64,000 nt of DNA from Gordonia sp. SL306 (GTDB taxonomy: Bacteria; Actinomycetota; Actinomycetes; Mycobacteriales; Mycobacteriaceae): the NCBI RefSeq assembly GCF_026625785.1, contig NZ_CP113063.1, positions 5,270,001 to 5,334,000 on the forward strand. Direction: 5' to 3'. The position numbers and the translations under genes were made by a program. Under the pieces are notes generated by a model. It was given only the letters and a program-made list of their open reading frames with translations, was not told where the DNA came from and did not search any database. Shown in pieces: positions 49,643 through 58,402 of the stretch (position 1 is its first letter; each line of letters opens with the position of its first letter).

Positions 49643-50479
49643 ATGGCGAAGAAGGCGAAAGAACACGACCGTCCCGCGAAGATCCCCAACAAGGTCTACG
49701 AAGCCGAACTCTTCCGCCTGCAGACCGAGCTGGTCTCGCTCCAGGAATGGGTTCGGAGCACCGGCGCCCGCGTGGTGGTGGTCTTCGAGGGGCGCGACGC
49801 CGCGGGCAAGGGTGGCACCATCAAACGGATCACCGAGTACCTCAGCCCTCGGGTCAGCCGTGTGGCCGCATTGCCTGCGCCCACCGATCGCGAACGCGGA
49901 CAGTGGTACTACCAGCGCTATGTGGCACAGCTGCCCGCGCCGGGCGAGATCGTCCTGTTCGACCGCTCGTGGTACAACCGCGCGGGCGTGGAGAAGGTGA
50001 TGGGGTTCTGCACCCCGGCCGAACACACCCGATTCCTGCGCCAGACACCGATCTTCGAGCAGATGCTGATCGACGACGGGATCCTGTTGCGCAAGTACTG
50101 GTTCTCGGTCTCCGACGAGGAGCAGCTCAAGCGATTCCGCTCGCGTCTGAACGACCCTGTCCGCCAGTGGAAACTCAGTCCGATGGATCTCGAGGCGGTC
50201 TACCGCTGGGAGGACTACTCCCGGGCCAAGGACGAGATGATGGTGCACACCGACACCGCGCTGAGCCCCTGGTATGTCGTCGAGTCCGATGTCAAGAAGC
50301 ACGCTCGCCTCAACATGATCTCGCACCTGCTGTCCACCATCGACTACGAGGACGTTCCTCTGCACAAGGTCGAACTCCCGAAGAAACCCATCGACTCCGG
50401 CAATTACCGCCGGCCACCGCGATCGCTGTCCAAGTACGTCCCCGACCACGTGGCAGCGCTGCTGGGCGGCGATCACTGA
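49643..50479 (+). CDS. ppk2: Polyphosphate kinase 2 family protein
   Basis: A 278-residue class I PPK2. Walker A FEGRDAAGKGGTIKRITEYLSPR is at residues about 49-71, followed by the hallmark lid and Walker B segments WYYQRYVAQLPAPGEIVLFDRSWYNRAGVEKVMGFC and KYWFSVSDEEQLKRFRSRLNDPVRQWKLSPMDL. It transfers phosphate between polyphosphate and nucleoside diphosphates, normally in the NTP-forming direction (GDP or ADP). Cytosolic, no partner gene nearby. The promoter appears leaderless. Confidence 0.95.
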   Translation: MAKKAKEHDRPAKIPNKVYEAELFRLQTELVSLQEWVRSTGARVVVVFEGRDAAGKGGTIKRITEYLSPRVSRVAALPAPTDRERGQWYYQRYVAQLPAPGEIVLFDRSWYNRAGVEKVMGFCTPAEHTRFLRQTPIFEQMLIDDGILLRKYWFSVSDEEQLKRFRSRLNDPVRQWKLSPMDLEAVYRWEDYSRAKDEMMVHTDTALSPWYVVESDVKKHARLNMISHLLSTIDYEDVPLHKVELPKKPIDSGNYRRPPRSLSKYVPDHVAALLGGDH

Positions 50480-50506
50480 CGCACTCAGGCCGCGCCGACG
50501 ATCTCG

Positions 50507-51856
50507 GTGAGTAACATCCCCTGGGTGCAGATGCCCGGTCTTCCCTCGGCCCTCCGCGCTCGCTTCCGCATCGGAGCGGGCGACGAGGACGGTGACGACG
50601 AGATCATCTATCTCATCGCGCCGTCTGGACACCCGAATTACGGCGACGAGCTGATCGCGCTCGCCTGGTTGCAGTACCTGGCGCGGACACGCCCGCACGC
50701 ACTGGTCGTGCTCGACTGCCACAGCCCGGGGCAGACCTCGTTGTTGCTGCGAGGTGTCCATCCGGGGGCGGTCTTCGTGGACACCCTGTGGCAGTTGGCC
50801 GAATACGCCGCCGACACCACGCGAACCGACGGCCCCGATCCCACGACACCCTGGACGTGGGTGGCCCAGGCCGCCACGACGTTCGGGCCGGCCCCCCGCC
50901 TCGCCGAAGGTGTGGACGTGTTCCGACGGGCGTCGTCGGTCCACCTCCTGGGCGGAGGTTACGTCAATCAGGTCTGGCCACACCATGTCTCGCTCGTCGC
51001 CGCCATCGCGGAACTCACCAGGATGACGGGGGTACCCGCGTACGCCACGGGGCAGGGGCTGATACCTCTGCTCGACGAGCCGGCGTGGTCGGTACTGACC
51101 GATGCCATCGGGGTGTTCACCGTGTTCGACGTCCGGGACGAGGCGTCGGCGCAAGCATTGTCGGGGATCGGGGCCCGGCGCCACACCGGCGACGATGCCT
51201 GGCTCGCCGTCGGCGAGGGCGACGGCATCGACACGGTCTCCGATGTCGACGGCACTGACAGTGTCTCCGACGTCGCCGGCGCGACACGCCGACCCCGCCA
51301 CCCGGAGGGTGTGACGCTGTGTCTGCAATCCGATCTCACCGACGACTTCGTGGCGTTCGGGTCCACCGGTCTCGACGCACTGACCCGATTCATCCGTGCC
51401 ACCCTCGACGCCTGGCAGGTCCCCGCCGAGGCGATCACCGTGGTCGAGGGCATTCCCGGAGGTGATCTGGAGGTACCGACGAGACTCGGCGACCGACTCG
51501 ACGGCGCCACCACGGTGCCGTTCATCGACGTGTGGCGTAAAGGTCTGACGGTGGGGCGGGGCGATGCGTGGATCAGCACCAGATTCCACCCCCACCTGGT
51601 CGCGGCCGCCGCGGGCGACCCGGGCGTCGCGGTGGTCACACGCCCCGATTATTACGCGACCAAACACGAATCGCTGGTGGCCGTGGGCTCACGCTGGACC
51701 GTCGTCACCGGGGCCGAGACGATACCCGACCGCCCGACCGCAGGCGGCTTTCCCGAGGACGCCCGAGACCGCGCAGTCGCCTTGAAAAAAGCTCTGGCAC
51801 AGAGGATCTATCCGCGTCGTGGTCGCCGGTCGGGAGATCTTCGCCCCCGTCGGTAG
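50507..51856 (+). CDS. Polysaccharide pyruvyl transferase family protein
   Basis: A 449-residue protein of the WcaK/CsaB type. IYLIAPSGHPNYGDELIALAWLQYLARTRP (near residues 27-56) is the N-terminal nucleotide/acceptor domain with the 'G-N-x-GD' pattern, VHLLGGGYVNQVWPHHV the mid segment, and GDAWISTRFHPHLVAAAAGDPGVAV the C-terminal domain with the catalytic RxH. It would add pyruvate ketals to cell-surface sugars; no other glycan genes are adjacent. The start (GTG) has no ribosome site; the ATG at 50531 is an alternative. A 27-bp imperfect tandem duplication adds TVSDV/SVSDV repeats in the linker. Confidence 0.8.
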   Translation: MSNIPWVQMPGLPSALRARFRIGAGDEDGDDEIIYLIAPSGHPNYGDELIALAWLQYLARTRPHALVVLDCHSPGQTSLLLRGVHPGAVFVDTLWQLAEYAADTTRTDGPDPTTPWTWVAQAATTFGPAPRLAEGVDVFRRASSVHLLGGGYVNQVWPHHVSLVAAIAELTRMTGVPAYATGQGLIPLLDEPAWSVLTDAIGVFTVFDVRDEASAQALSGIGARRHTGDDAWLAVGEGDGIDTVSDVDGTDSVSDVAGATRRPRHPEGVTLCLQSDLTDDFVAFGSTGLDALTRFIRATLDAWQVPAEAITVVEGIPGGDLEVPTRLGDRLDGATTVPFIDVWRKGLTVGRGDAWISTRFHPHLVAAAAGDPGVAVVTRPDYYATKHESLVAVGSRWTVVTGAETIPDRPTAGGFPEDARDRAVALKKALAQRIYPRRGRRSGDLRPRR

Positions 51857-51859
51857 TAT
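51854..51859 (+). promoter_or_regulatory. -10 element, leaderless promoter of the DUF503 gene
   Basis: TAGTAT lies 9 nt before the ATG at 51869, overlapping the stop codon region of the pyruvyl transferase gene. Confidence 0.45.
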
Positions 51860-51868
51860 GGTCCGACA

Positions 51869-52165
51869 ATGTGGATCGGTTTTGCGGAGTTCGATTACCT
51901 CCTCGGTGATGTGCACTCGCTCAAGCACAAGCGGTCCGTCGTGCGACCGATCGTCGCCGAGATCCGCAGGCGGTTCTCGGTGTCGGCAGCGGAGGTGGGG
52001 CATCTCGACGCCCACCGTCGTGCGGTGATCGGTGTGGCCGTGGTGGCGCCGGATCGCACGCACGTGATGGACGTCCTCGACGAGGTCGAACGCTGTGCCG
52101 CTGGCCGACCCGAGGTGGAGTTGTTGTCGGTCCGCCGGCGTGTCATCGCATCCACCGACGTGTGA
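51869..52165 (+). CDS. DUF503 (YlxP-like) protein
   Basis: A 98-residue DUF503 protein. MWIGFAEFDYLLGDVHSLKHKRSVVRPIVAEIRRRFSVSAAEVGHLDAHRRAVIGVAVVAPD is the family pattern (alpha-beta ferredoxin-like fold). Homologues in Firmicutes are called YlxP and are found beside rbfA in the nusA-infB operon, hinting at a ribosome-related role, but here the gene stands alone. Cytoplasmic, function unknown. A leaderless-type promoter precedes it, and it converges with the mug gene with only 9 bp between stops. Confidence 0.85.
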   Translation: MWIGFAEFDYLLGDVHSLKHKRSVVRPIVAEIRRRFSVSAAEVGHLDAHRRAVIGVAVVAPDRTHVMDVLDEVERCAAGRPEVELLSVRRRVIASTDV

Positions 52166-52174
52166 GATCGCCCG

Positions 52175-52741
52175 TCAGCCGAGCAGGCCGGCTTCCCGGG
52201 CGGCACGCGCGTACGCCGTCGCCAGCGATTCGACCGTCTCGTGGGCGTTCAGTCCGCTCGGGTTGGGCACCACCCACACGGCCGCACCATCCCACGCCTG
52301 TGCCTGGCGCCCGGCGACCGCACGGCGCAGACCGAACGCCGACCGATACGCGGTGATTCCCGCGACCGCGACGACGGCAGGCGCCACCCTGCGCACGGTG
52401 GCACGCAGGCGCTCGCCACCGGCACGCAGCTCGTCAGCGGACAGCTCCGCGGCCGTCGCGGTCGCCCGTTCCACCACGTTTGTGATCCCGATACCGCTGC
52501 TGCACAGCAGGTCCCGGTCGTCGTCGGACATGCCGCGCGACGCATCGACAAGCCGGTCGACGATGCCCGCACGGTAGAGAGCCGGATAGAACCGGTTGCC
52601 CGGGCGGGCGAAGTGTGCCCCCACCGCCGCCGTCCACAGTCCCGGGTTGATGCCGACGAACAGCATCCGACAATCGTCGCCGATCAGATCCGGGACCGTG
52701 ACCCCACGACAGGCGAGCAACTCCTCACGGGTGAATCCCAT
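52175..52741 (-). CDS. mug: G/U mismatch-specific uracil-DNA glycosylase (Mug-type)
   Basis: A 188-residue family 2 uracil-DNA glycosylase. MLFVGINPGLWTAAVGAHFARPGNRFYPAL (residues about 24-53) is the Mug motif GINPG with the Asn that activates water; VWVVPNPSGLNAHET (about 155-169) is the second motif with the intercalating loop. It removes uracil or ethenocytosine opposite guanine, starting base excision repair. I chose the ATG at 52741 (MGFTREELLA); the longer frame runs back into the VOC gene. It lies 20 bp after the VOC gene, on the same strand, and may be cotranscribed. Confidence 0.9.
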   Translation of the reverse strand: MGFTREELLACRGVTVPDLIGDDCRMLFVGINPGLWTAAVGAHFARPGNRFYPALYRAGIVDRLVDASRGMSDDDRDLLCSSGIGITNVVERATATAAELSADELRAGGERLRATVRRVAPAVVAVAGITAYRSAFGLRRAVAGRQAQAWDGAAVWVVPNPSGLNAHETVESLATAYARAAREAGLLG

Positions 52742-52761
52742 GTCGACCGCGGCCTCGCCGA

Positions 52762-53127
52762 TCAGGATTCGGGCGCGGCCCGCGTGCCGGACACACAGAA
52801 CTGGTTGCCGTCCGGGTCGGCGAGGGTCACCCACTCGAGGCCGGGCAACGCGCGATCGGCGATCTTCGTCGCGCCGGCGGCGATCAATCGATCCACCTCG
52901 GCGGTGAGGTCGTCGGTCGACATGTCGAGGTGGAGGCGATTCTTGCCCGGCGTGGGGTCATCGACCTTCTGGAACCCCAGCAGCGGCTTGCCGACGCCCA
53001 TGGAGACCACGACGAAGAACCCCTCGTTCTCGGCATGGATCGAACCGCCGATCTGCTCGGACCACCAGTTCGCCAGCGGAACCGGATCGGTCGTGTCGAC
53101 GGTGATCATTTCCAGGGAGACGGCCAC
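52762..53127 (-). CDS. VOC family (glyoxalase/bleomycin-resistance fold) protein
   Basis: A 121-residue VOC protein. It starts VAVSLEMITVDTTDPVPLANWWSEQIGG and ends WVTLADPDGNQFCVSG, the canonical opening and closing strands. The usual metal-site positions include His in RLHLDMSTDD, but the full set of metal ligands is not certain. Likely a small-molecule binding or dioxygenase/isomerase-like protein of unknown substrate. GTG start with a TAGCCT -10 six bases upstream (leaderless pattern). It is followed by mug and is divergent from the BTAD regulator. Confidence 0.8.
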   Translation of the reverse strand: MAVSLEMITVDTTDPVPLANWWSEQIGGSIHAENEGFFVVVSMGVGKPLLGFQKVDDPTPGKNRLHLDMSTDDLTAEVDRLIAAGATKIADRALPGLEWVTLADPDGNQFCVSGTRAAPES

Positions 53128-53195
53128 GTCACCAGGCTAACCCGCACCCTGTCGATCCGGGGCGGCATGCCGTGATCCGGTTTAGACTCTCGCTG

Positions 53196-56100
53196 ATGGC
53201 CCGGCTCACGTATTCGGTACTGGGCGGCCTCGGCGCGCAGATCGATTCCGAGACCGTCGAACTCGGCACGCGTAAGCAGCGGGCGGTGCTGGCGCAGCTC
53301 ATTCTCGCCGACGGGGACCCGGTCAGCACGGATCGACTCATCGACGGCATCTGGGGTTCGGCGGCTCCCGACCGTGCGGAAGTCTCTGTGCAGGCCTATA
53401 TCTCCGGGTTGCGCAAGGCCCTCGAGCCGGCCCGCAAGCCGCGCACCCCGTCGATGGTGCTGATTACCCGCGGACCGGGATATGCCCTCGTCGCCGACAC
53501 CGATGATGTGGACATCCGACAACTCGTCGGCCGGATCGCGCACGCACACGACCTCCATCGCCGCGCCGAATCCGCGACCGCCGCAGAAGTCCTGCAGACG
53601 GCGCTCGCCCAGTACCGTCCGCTGCTACCGGAGTTCGAGGGGCTGCCCTTTCGCGATGATGCGGCGGCCCATCTCGACCGCACGATCGCGGAGGCACAGA
53701 AGTTCTCCTACGACGTCCGGCTCTCGCTCGGTGAGAACAGGTCACTCGTCACCGAACTCGAGCAGGCGGTCCTGCGCTCACCCCTCGACGAGGGTCTGTG
53801 GGTGCTGCTGGCCACCGCCCACTACCGGCTCGGCCGTCAATCCGATGCACTGGCGGCACTTGCCGATGCGCGCCGCATCCTCGCCGACGAGGTCGGTGTG
53901 GATCCCGGACCGCTGCTGCGAGCTCTCGAACGCGACATCCTCGATCACGCCCCGTCACTGAACCCACCCGCCACGGTCCCCCTGTCGGCCACGCCGCCGG
54001 CCCCCGACCACAGTGCCGCCCCGCGTGCCCGCGAGCACAATGGCGTGCAGGCCCAGCGGCGTGACACCGCACTTCCCGAAAGCCTGATCGGGCGGGTCGA
54101 CGAACTGGCAGTACTCCATCGGGCGGTCCTCGGGTCGCTGCACGGTCCGGGCGGAATCGTCGTGGTGGAAGGCGAGCCGGGCGCAGGCAAGACCGCGCTG
54201 CTCGACGCCGCCGCCGGGCGGGCGGCCGCGGCCGCCGTCCTCACCGTGCTCTGGGGCCGCTGCATCGAAGATGCCGCGGCACCGTCCATGTGGCCGTGGG
54301 TCCAGGTACTCGGTGCCGTTCTGCCCGAACTCGACGACGCGCAGCGCGGGGAACTTCTCGACAGTGACCTCGGCCGAATGGTCACCCAGGGCGCGACCGT
54401 GATACCCCCGCCACGTGAGATGCCCGATGCAACAGCCAGATTCCGCTTCTACGATCAGGCCGCCGACCTGCTCGAGGGCGTTGCCCGATCGCACTTGTTG
54501 ATCATCGTCCTCGACGACCTCCAATGGGCGGACAGCGCGTCGCTCGAACTCTTCGCCCACATGGCTGCCCGACGCGCGCCCGGAGTCACGTTCTTCGCGT
54601 CGGTACGCTCCGTACCGCGGCGGGCCGCGGTCACCAACGCGCTCGCCACACTCGCCCGACTCCCGGAGCACCGCAGGATCGAGGTCGGACCGTTGTCCGA
54701 CGACGACATCTCGGAGATGGTGCGCCGAGAGACCCGGGAATGGCCGGCGGCCGGCACGGTGGCCTCCATCGCGGCACGGACCGGTGGCAACGCCTTCTTC
54801 GTGCGGGAACTGTCACGCATCCTCGCCGACCGCGGGACCATCGGCGACGGTGCGGTGCCCGCCGGGGTCCGAGACGTCGTCCGAGAACGCCTGCGGTCGT
54901 TGCCCGCGTCCACCACCGACCTCCTGGACGTGGCCGCCGTGATCGGTCGGCGGGTGGACATCACGCTTCTCGCCGCGGCCGCCGACCGGACCGTGGACAT
55001 GACGCTCGAGGCTCTCGACCTGGCCGTCGTCGCAGGTGTGGTCGATGTCGACCCGGCCGATCCGTTCGTCGTCACCTTCGACCACGACCTGATCCGCGAG
55101 ACGATCGTCGACGACATCCCGACCACCCGGGCCTACCGGCTCCACCTGTCGGTCGCCGACGAGCTCGAGACCGGCGGCCAGGCAGCCCGCCTCGCCGGCC
55201 ATCTGTGGGCGGCCGGACCGCTGGCCGATCGCGTCCGGACTGCTCGAGCCCTGTTGGCGGCTGCTCGAATTGCACTGCGCAGCTTCAGTTTCGACACTGC
55301 AGAGCAACAGCTGGGCGACGCTGCGGGGCTCGCCCGGGCGGCTGGCGAGCACGATCTGGAACTCGACGCCATCACCACCCTGCTCGCCGCCGATGTCGCC
55401 CGCAACGGCTACTTCGCCGCAGATGCCGAACTCCTCCGGCGCGCACGCGAGCTCGGCGAGGCATCCGGAAACGCCGCACTGCTCACCCATCTCGACTATG
55501 CGCGCTTCGCCGCGCACTCACAGCTCGCCGACACCCGAAAGGCACGGCGAGTCGCCGACGAGCTGCACAGACGGGCCCGGCAGTCCGACGATCAGGTCGT
55601 CCGGCACCTCGGGATGCAGGCCGCGGGCATCGATCTGTTCGACCGCGGGAACATCGGCGACGCGTTTCGGATACTCGAGGCATACGCACCGATCGACACA
55701 CGTGTCGACGGCCTGCAGAGCGACCAGATGATGATCGCGCGCGGCTTCCGCGCACTGTCCACGACGCTGCACGTCGACGCACGCGCAGGACGCATCGTGT
55801 TCGAGGAGATCGAGACCGTTCCCGACGAACCGACGACCTATCTCGGGACCGCGATCTTCGCGGTGACGGCTGCCGCCCTCGCAGGCGACGTGGACTGGGC
55901 GCGCGACGCCGGCGAACGACTGCTCTCCGCTCCGACCCACAGCGCGCTCGAGTATCTACGGCACGGCGGCGAGCGACTGTATTGGTGGTCGCGCGCCCTC
56001 GGCGATGATCCCGCAGACGCCCTCGACCGCATCGAACGGCTGGCGCCGACCGCGCGCGGGGAGCGTACCGGACTCGGGCTCTGGTTCGCCCTGCACGCAG

Positions 56101-56372
56101 AGGCACTCGTCGCAGCAGGCACGTTGAACCGCGTCCCGGCTCTTCTCGAGCAGGCCGAGAACTTCGCCCGAACCACCGGGGAGCGCTATCCGGACGCGCA
56201 TCGGCTCCTGGTGTGCGCCGAGTATCAGCACGCCGCCGATCACCCGGCGGGCACGGTCCAGGACATGCTCTGTGAGGCACGCCGAGTCGCCACTGCTCAG
56301 GAGGCGACCGCCCTGGTCACCCGGATCGACGCCTTCGCCGCCGACCACGGCTACACGTCATCCCCTCGCTGA
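53196..56372 (+). CDS. BTAD/SARP-type transcriptional regulator with AAA/ATPase domain (AfsR-like)
   Basis: A 1058-residue regulator. An OmpR-like winged helix (ELGTRKQRAVLAQLILADGDPVSTDRLIDGIWG and following, residues about 5-95) leads into a BTAD domain (about 100-240). The ATPase has Walker A GEPGAGKTALLD (about residue 326) and Walker B LLIIVLDDLQWADSASLELF (about 435). A helical, TPR-like region from about 640 ends the protein without a LuxR helix-turn-helix. Such proteins activate small-molecule pathways, switched by an unknown ligand. The ATG at 53196 has TAGACT seven bases before it; a GTG at 53172 lies upstream of that -10. Direct-repeat boxes downstream suggest it controls the adjacent flavoprotein gene. 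Confidence 0.9.
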   Translation: MARLTYSVLGGLGAQIDSETVELGTRKQRAVLAQLILADGDPVSTDRLIDGIWGSAAPDRAEVSVQAYISGLRKALEPARKPRTPSMVLITRGPGYALVADTDDVDIRQLVGRIAHAHDLHRRAESATAAEVLQTALAQYRPLLPEFEGLPFRDDAAAHLDRTIAEAQKFSYDVRLSLGENRSLVTELEQAVLRSPLDEGLWVLLATAHYRLGRQSDALAALADARRILADEVGVDPGPLLRALERDILDHAPSLNPPATVPLSATPPAPDHSAAPRAREHNGVQAQRRDTALPESLIGRVDELAVLHRAVLGSLHGPGGIVVVEGEPGAGKTALLDAAAGRAAAAAVLTVLWGRCIEDAAAPSMWPWVQVLGAVLPELDDAQRGELLDSDLGRMVTQGATVIPPPREMPDATARFRFYDQAADLLEGVARSHLLIIVLDDLQWADSASLELFAHMAARRAPGVTFFASVRSVPRRAAVTNALATLARLPEHRRIEVGPLSDDDISEMVRRETREWPAAGTVASIAARTGGNAFFVRELSRILADRGTIGDGAVPAGVRDVVRERLRSLPASTTDLLDVAAVIGRRVDITLLAAAADRTVDMTLEALDLAVVAGVVDVDPADPFVVTFDHDLIRETIVDDIPTTRAYRLHLSVADELETGGQAARLAGHLWAAGPLADRVRTARALLAAARIALRSFSFDTAEQQLGDAAGLARAAGEHDLELDAITTLLAADVARNGYFAADAELLRRARELGEASGNAALLTHLDYARFAAHSQLADTRKARRVADELHRRARQSDDQVVRHLGMQAAGIDLFDRGNIGDAFRILEAYAPIDTRVDGLQSDQMMIARGFRALSTTLHVDARAGRIVFEEIETVPDEPTTYLGTAIFAVTAAALAGDVDWARDAGERLLSAPTHSALEYLRHGGERLYWWSRALGDDPADALDRIERLAPTARGERTGLGLWFALHAEALVAAGTLNRVPALLEQAENFARTTGERYPDAHRLLVCAEYQHAADHPAGTVQDMLCEARRVATAQEATALVTRIDAFAADHGYTSSPR

Positions 56373-56417
56373 ACCGGCACCCGAACAGCCCTGAAACGCC
56401 GCTGATCAGGAAATTAC

Positions 56418-56437
56418 GGGATCTCGACCGAGATCCA
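56418..56437. repeat. Inverted repeat next to the SARP boxes
   Basis: GGATCTCG-AC-CGAGATCC (56419-56436) is a perfect 8-bp inverted repeat with a 2-bp centre, immediately before and overlapping the heptamer repeats upstream of the flavoprotein gene. It may bind a second regulator. Confidence 0.5.
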
Positions 56438-56463
56438 AGTCGGTTCCAAGTGACCTTCAAGCG
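56435..56463 (+). promoter_or_regulatory. SARP-type direct heptamer repeats
   Basis: CCAAGTC (56435-56441), CCAAGTG (56446-56452) and TCAAGCG (56457-56463) are direct heptamers at exactly 11-bp spacing, one helical turn. TCGACCG at 56424 continues the 11-bp register as a weaker fourth copy. GAGAGT at 56472 lies 8 bp after the last heptamer and is -10-like. This is the geometry of SARP/AfsR binding sites, and the gene just upstream encodes a BTAD regulator. Confidence 0.7.
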
Positions 56464-56542
56464 CCCGCGACGAGAGTTCTTCACATCCGGTACACCGGAC
56501 CCGACCGCGCCGGCGACGCCGGCACACAGTGAGGAACCATCC

Positions 56543-57976
56543 ATGACGATCCAGACCACCTCCCCGTCCCCGACCGGCGATTCGGGCCTGACCGTTCGCG
56601 CCCGTACCTCGGTGCTCGCCGACCTGGCCGACCGCATCTCCGGCGCCGTGCACGGCCCGGACGACGCCGGCTACGACGCGGCCCGCAGCGGTTTCAACCT
56701 GCTGTCGGATCATCGGCCCGCCGTGATCGCCGTGCCGTCCAACCGCTTCGACGTCGCCGAAGCGGTCCGATTCGCGGCCTCGGAGGGACTGCGCGTCGCG
56801 ATCCAGGCGACCGGTCACGGCCCCGGACCGTCGGCCGACGGTGCATTGCTGATCAACACCTCCGAGATGGCCGATGTGAGCATCGATCCCATCGCACGAA
56901 CCGCCACGGTCGGCGCCGGCGCCAAATGGGCCCCCGTGCTCGAGCAGGCACAGAGTCACGGCCTCGCTCCGCTTCTCGGGTCGACCACCGACGTCGGGGT
57001 GGTCGGCTACACCCTCGGAGGTGGCTTCGGCTGGCTCGGACGCAAGTACGGACTCGCCTCGGATGCCGTGCGATCGTTCGACCTGGTGACCCCCGACGGC
57101 AATCCCCTGCGGGTCAGCGCCACCAGCCATCCCGACATCTTCTGGGCCCTCAAGGGAGGTGGCGCAGGCAGCATCGGAGTGGTCACGGATGTGGTGATCG
57201 ACCTGTTCCCGGTCACGACGGTCTACGCAGGCAATCTGTTCTACCCCGCCGAGGATGCCCCGGAAATCATGCGGAGATTCTCCGAGTGGGCCCCGGATCA
57301 GTCCGAGGATCTGACGTCGGCGGTGACGCTGATGAACTTCCCGCCTCTCGACATCGTGCCGGAACCCTTCCGCGGCAAGAGTTTCACGATGATCCGCGGT
57401 TGCTGGGCAGGCGACCTGGACATCGGCAGGAACCTGATCGACGAATGGCGGAACTGGAAGTCTCCCGATGTCGACATGTGGGGCGAGATGCCGTTCACTG
57501 CAGCGGACGCGATCAGCATGGACCCGACCGATCCGGTACCCGCGATGGTGACGACCGAATGGATGGACGAACTCACCGGCGAGGCCATCGACATCCTCGC
57601 GTCCCGGGTGCTCCCGAGCCCCGGTGCGATGCCGCTGATCCTGTTCGCCGAGATCCGCCACGCCGGTGGCGCCGTGTCACGTGGAGCGGCAGCCTCGCCG
57701 AACGACCGAGGACGCGACGGCACCTTCCTGCTGGAGGTCGCCTCGATCGTGCCCGACCCGCAGCTCGCGCTGGCCGTCGAATCCGCGTTGCGCCTCACCC
57801 GGGAGGCGTTGGCTCCGTTCGTGACCGGCGCGGCCTACCTGAACTTTCTGGAAGGCGACGAGAAGTCGGAACGTTCCGCGAGCGCGTTCAGCGAGGCGAA
57901 TCGGCGCCGGCTGGCCGCGATCAAGGCAGCGCTCGACCCGGAGAATCGGTTCTGTCACGGTGTCTCCCTCGTCTGA
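56543..57976 (+). CDS. FAD-binding oxidoreductase, berberine-bridge-enzyme type
   Basis: A 477-residue PCMH-type flavoprotein. RSGFNLLSDHRPAVIAVPSNRFDVAEAVRFAASEGLRVAIQATGHGPGPSADGALLINTSEM (about residues 50-112) is the FAD-binding domain with the His normally linked to FAD (in 'TGHG' here rather than 'GGHS'). TLGGGFGWLGRKYGLASDAVRSFDLVTPDG is the pyrophosphate-binding region, and YLNFLEGDEK near the C-terminus is the BBE motif. It should oxidise an alcohol, sugar or phenolic substrate with O2. GAGGAA precedes the ATG. It follows the BTAD regulator and has SARP-like boxes in front, so it is a likely target. Confidence 0.88.
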   Translation: MTIQTTSPSPTGDSGLTVRARTSVLADLADRISGAVHGPDDAGYDAARSGFNLLSDHRPAVIAVPSNRFDVAEAVRFAASEGLRVAIQATGHGPGPSADGALLINTSEMADVSIDPIARTATVGAGAKWAPVLEQAQSHGLAPLLGSTTDVGVVGYTLGGGFGWLGRKYGLASDAVRSFDLVTPDGNPLRVSATSHPDIFWALKGGGAGSIGVVTDVVIDLFPVTTVYAGNLFYPAEDAPEIMRRFSEWAPDQSEDLTSAVTLMNFPPLDIVPEPFRGKSFTMIRGCWAGDLDIGRNLIDEWRNWKSPDVDMWGEMPFTAADAISMDPTDPVPAMVTTEWMDELTGEAIDILASRVLPSPGAMPLILFAEIRHAGGAVSRGAAASPNDRGRDGTFLLEVASIVPDPQLALAVESALRLTREALAPFVTGAAYLNFLEGDEKSERSASAFSEANRRRLAAIKAALDPENRFCHGVSLV

Positions 57977-58003
57977 GGGCGTGCAGTGTGGCTTGATGGA
58001 ACC

Positions 58004-58402
58004 ATGACCTCGGCTACCCCTCGGATCCCGGTGATCATCGTCGATGCGGCCAACGTCGTCGGATCGGTCCCCGATGGCTGGTGGCGTGACCGGCGTGGAG
58101 CAACCGAACGGCTGCGCGACCGGCTGTCGGGGCTCGCTGCCACCGGGATGCCCCAGGTCGACGGCCCGGTCGAGGTGGTGATGATCGTGGAAGGGCAGGC
58201 GCGGCAGGTGTCTTCGTCGGCCACGGTGACCACGATCCCGGCGTCGGGCTCCGGGGACGACCGCATCGTCGAGTTCGTCGCCGAGCACCCCGATCGGCGA
58301 CGGATCGTGGTGACCGCCGATCGCGAGCTCCGCAGGCGGGTGCAAGCCCTCGGCGCGCAGGTGTTCGGCCCGTCTGCGCTCTCGACGGAAGGGACCCGCT
58401 AG
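58004..58402 (+). CDS. NYN/PIN-like nuclease-fold protein
   Basis: A 132-residue protein. IPVIIVDAANVVGSVPDGWWRDRRGATERLRDRL at the start has the 'D-x-x-N' acidic pattern of PIN/NYN nucleases, GSGDDRIVEFVAEHP in the middle and RRIVVTADRELRRRVQALGAQVFGPSAL at the end supply the second and third acidic positions. Proteins of this kind, found in many actinobacteria, are probably RNA-processing nucleases; no target is known. The start at 58004 lies just 27 nt after the flavoprotein stop, without a clear ribosome site. Confidence 0.75.
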   Translation: MTSATPRIPVIIVDAANVVGSVPDGWWRDRRGATERLRDRLSGLAATGMPQVDGPVEVVMIVEGQARQVSSSATVTTIPASGSGDDRIVEFVAEHPDRRRIVVTADRELRRRVQALGAQVFGPSALSTEGTR

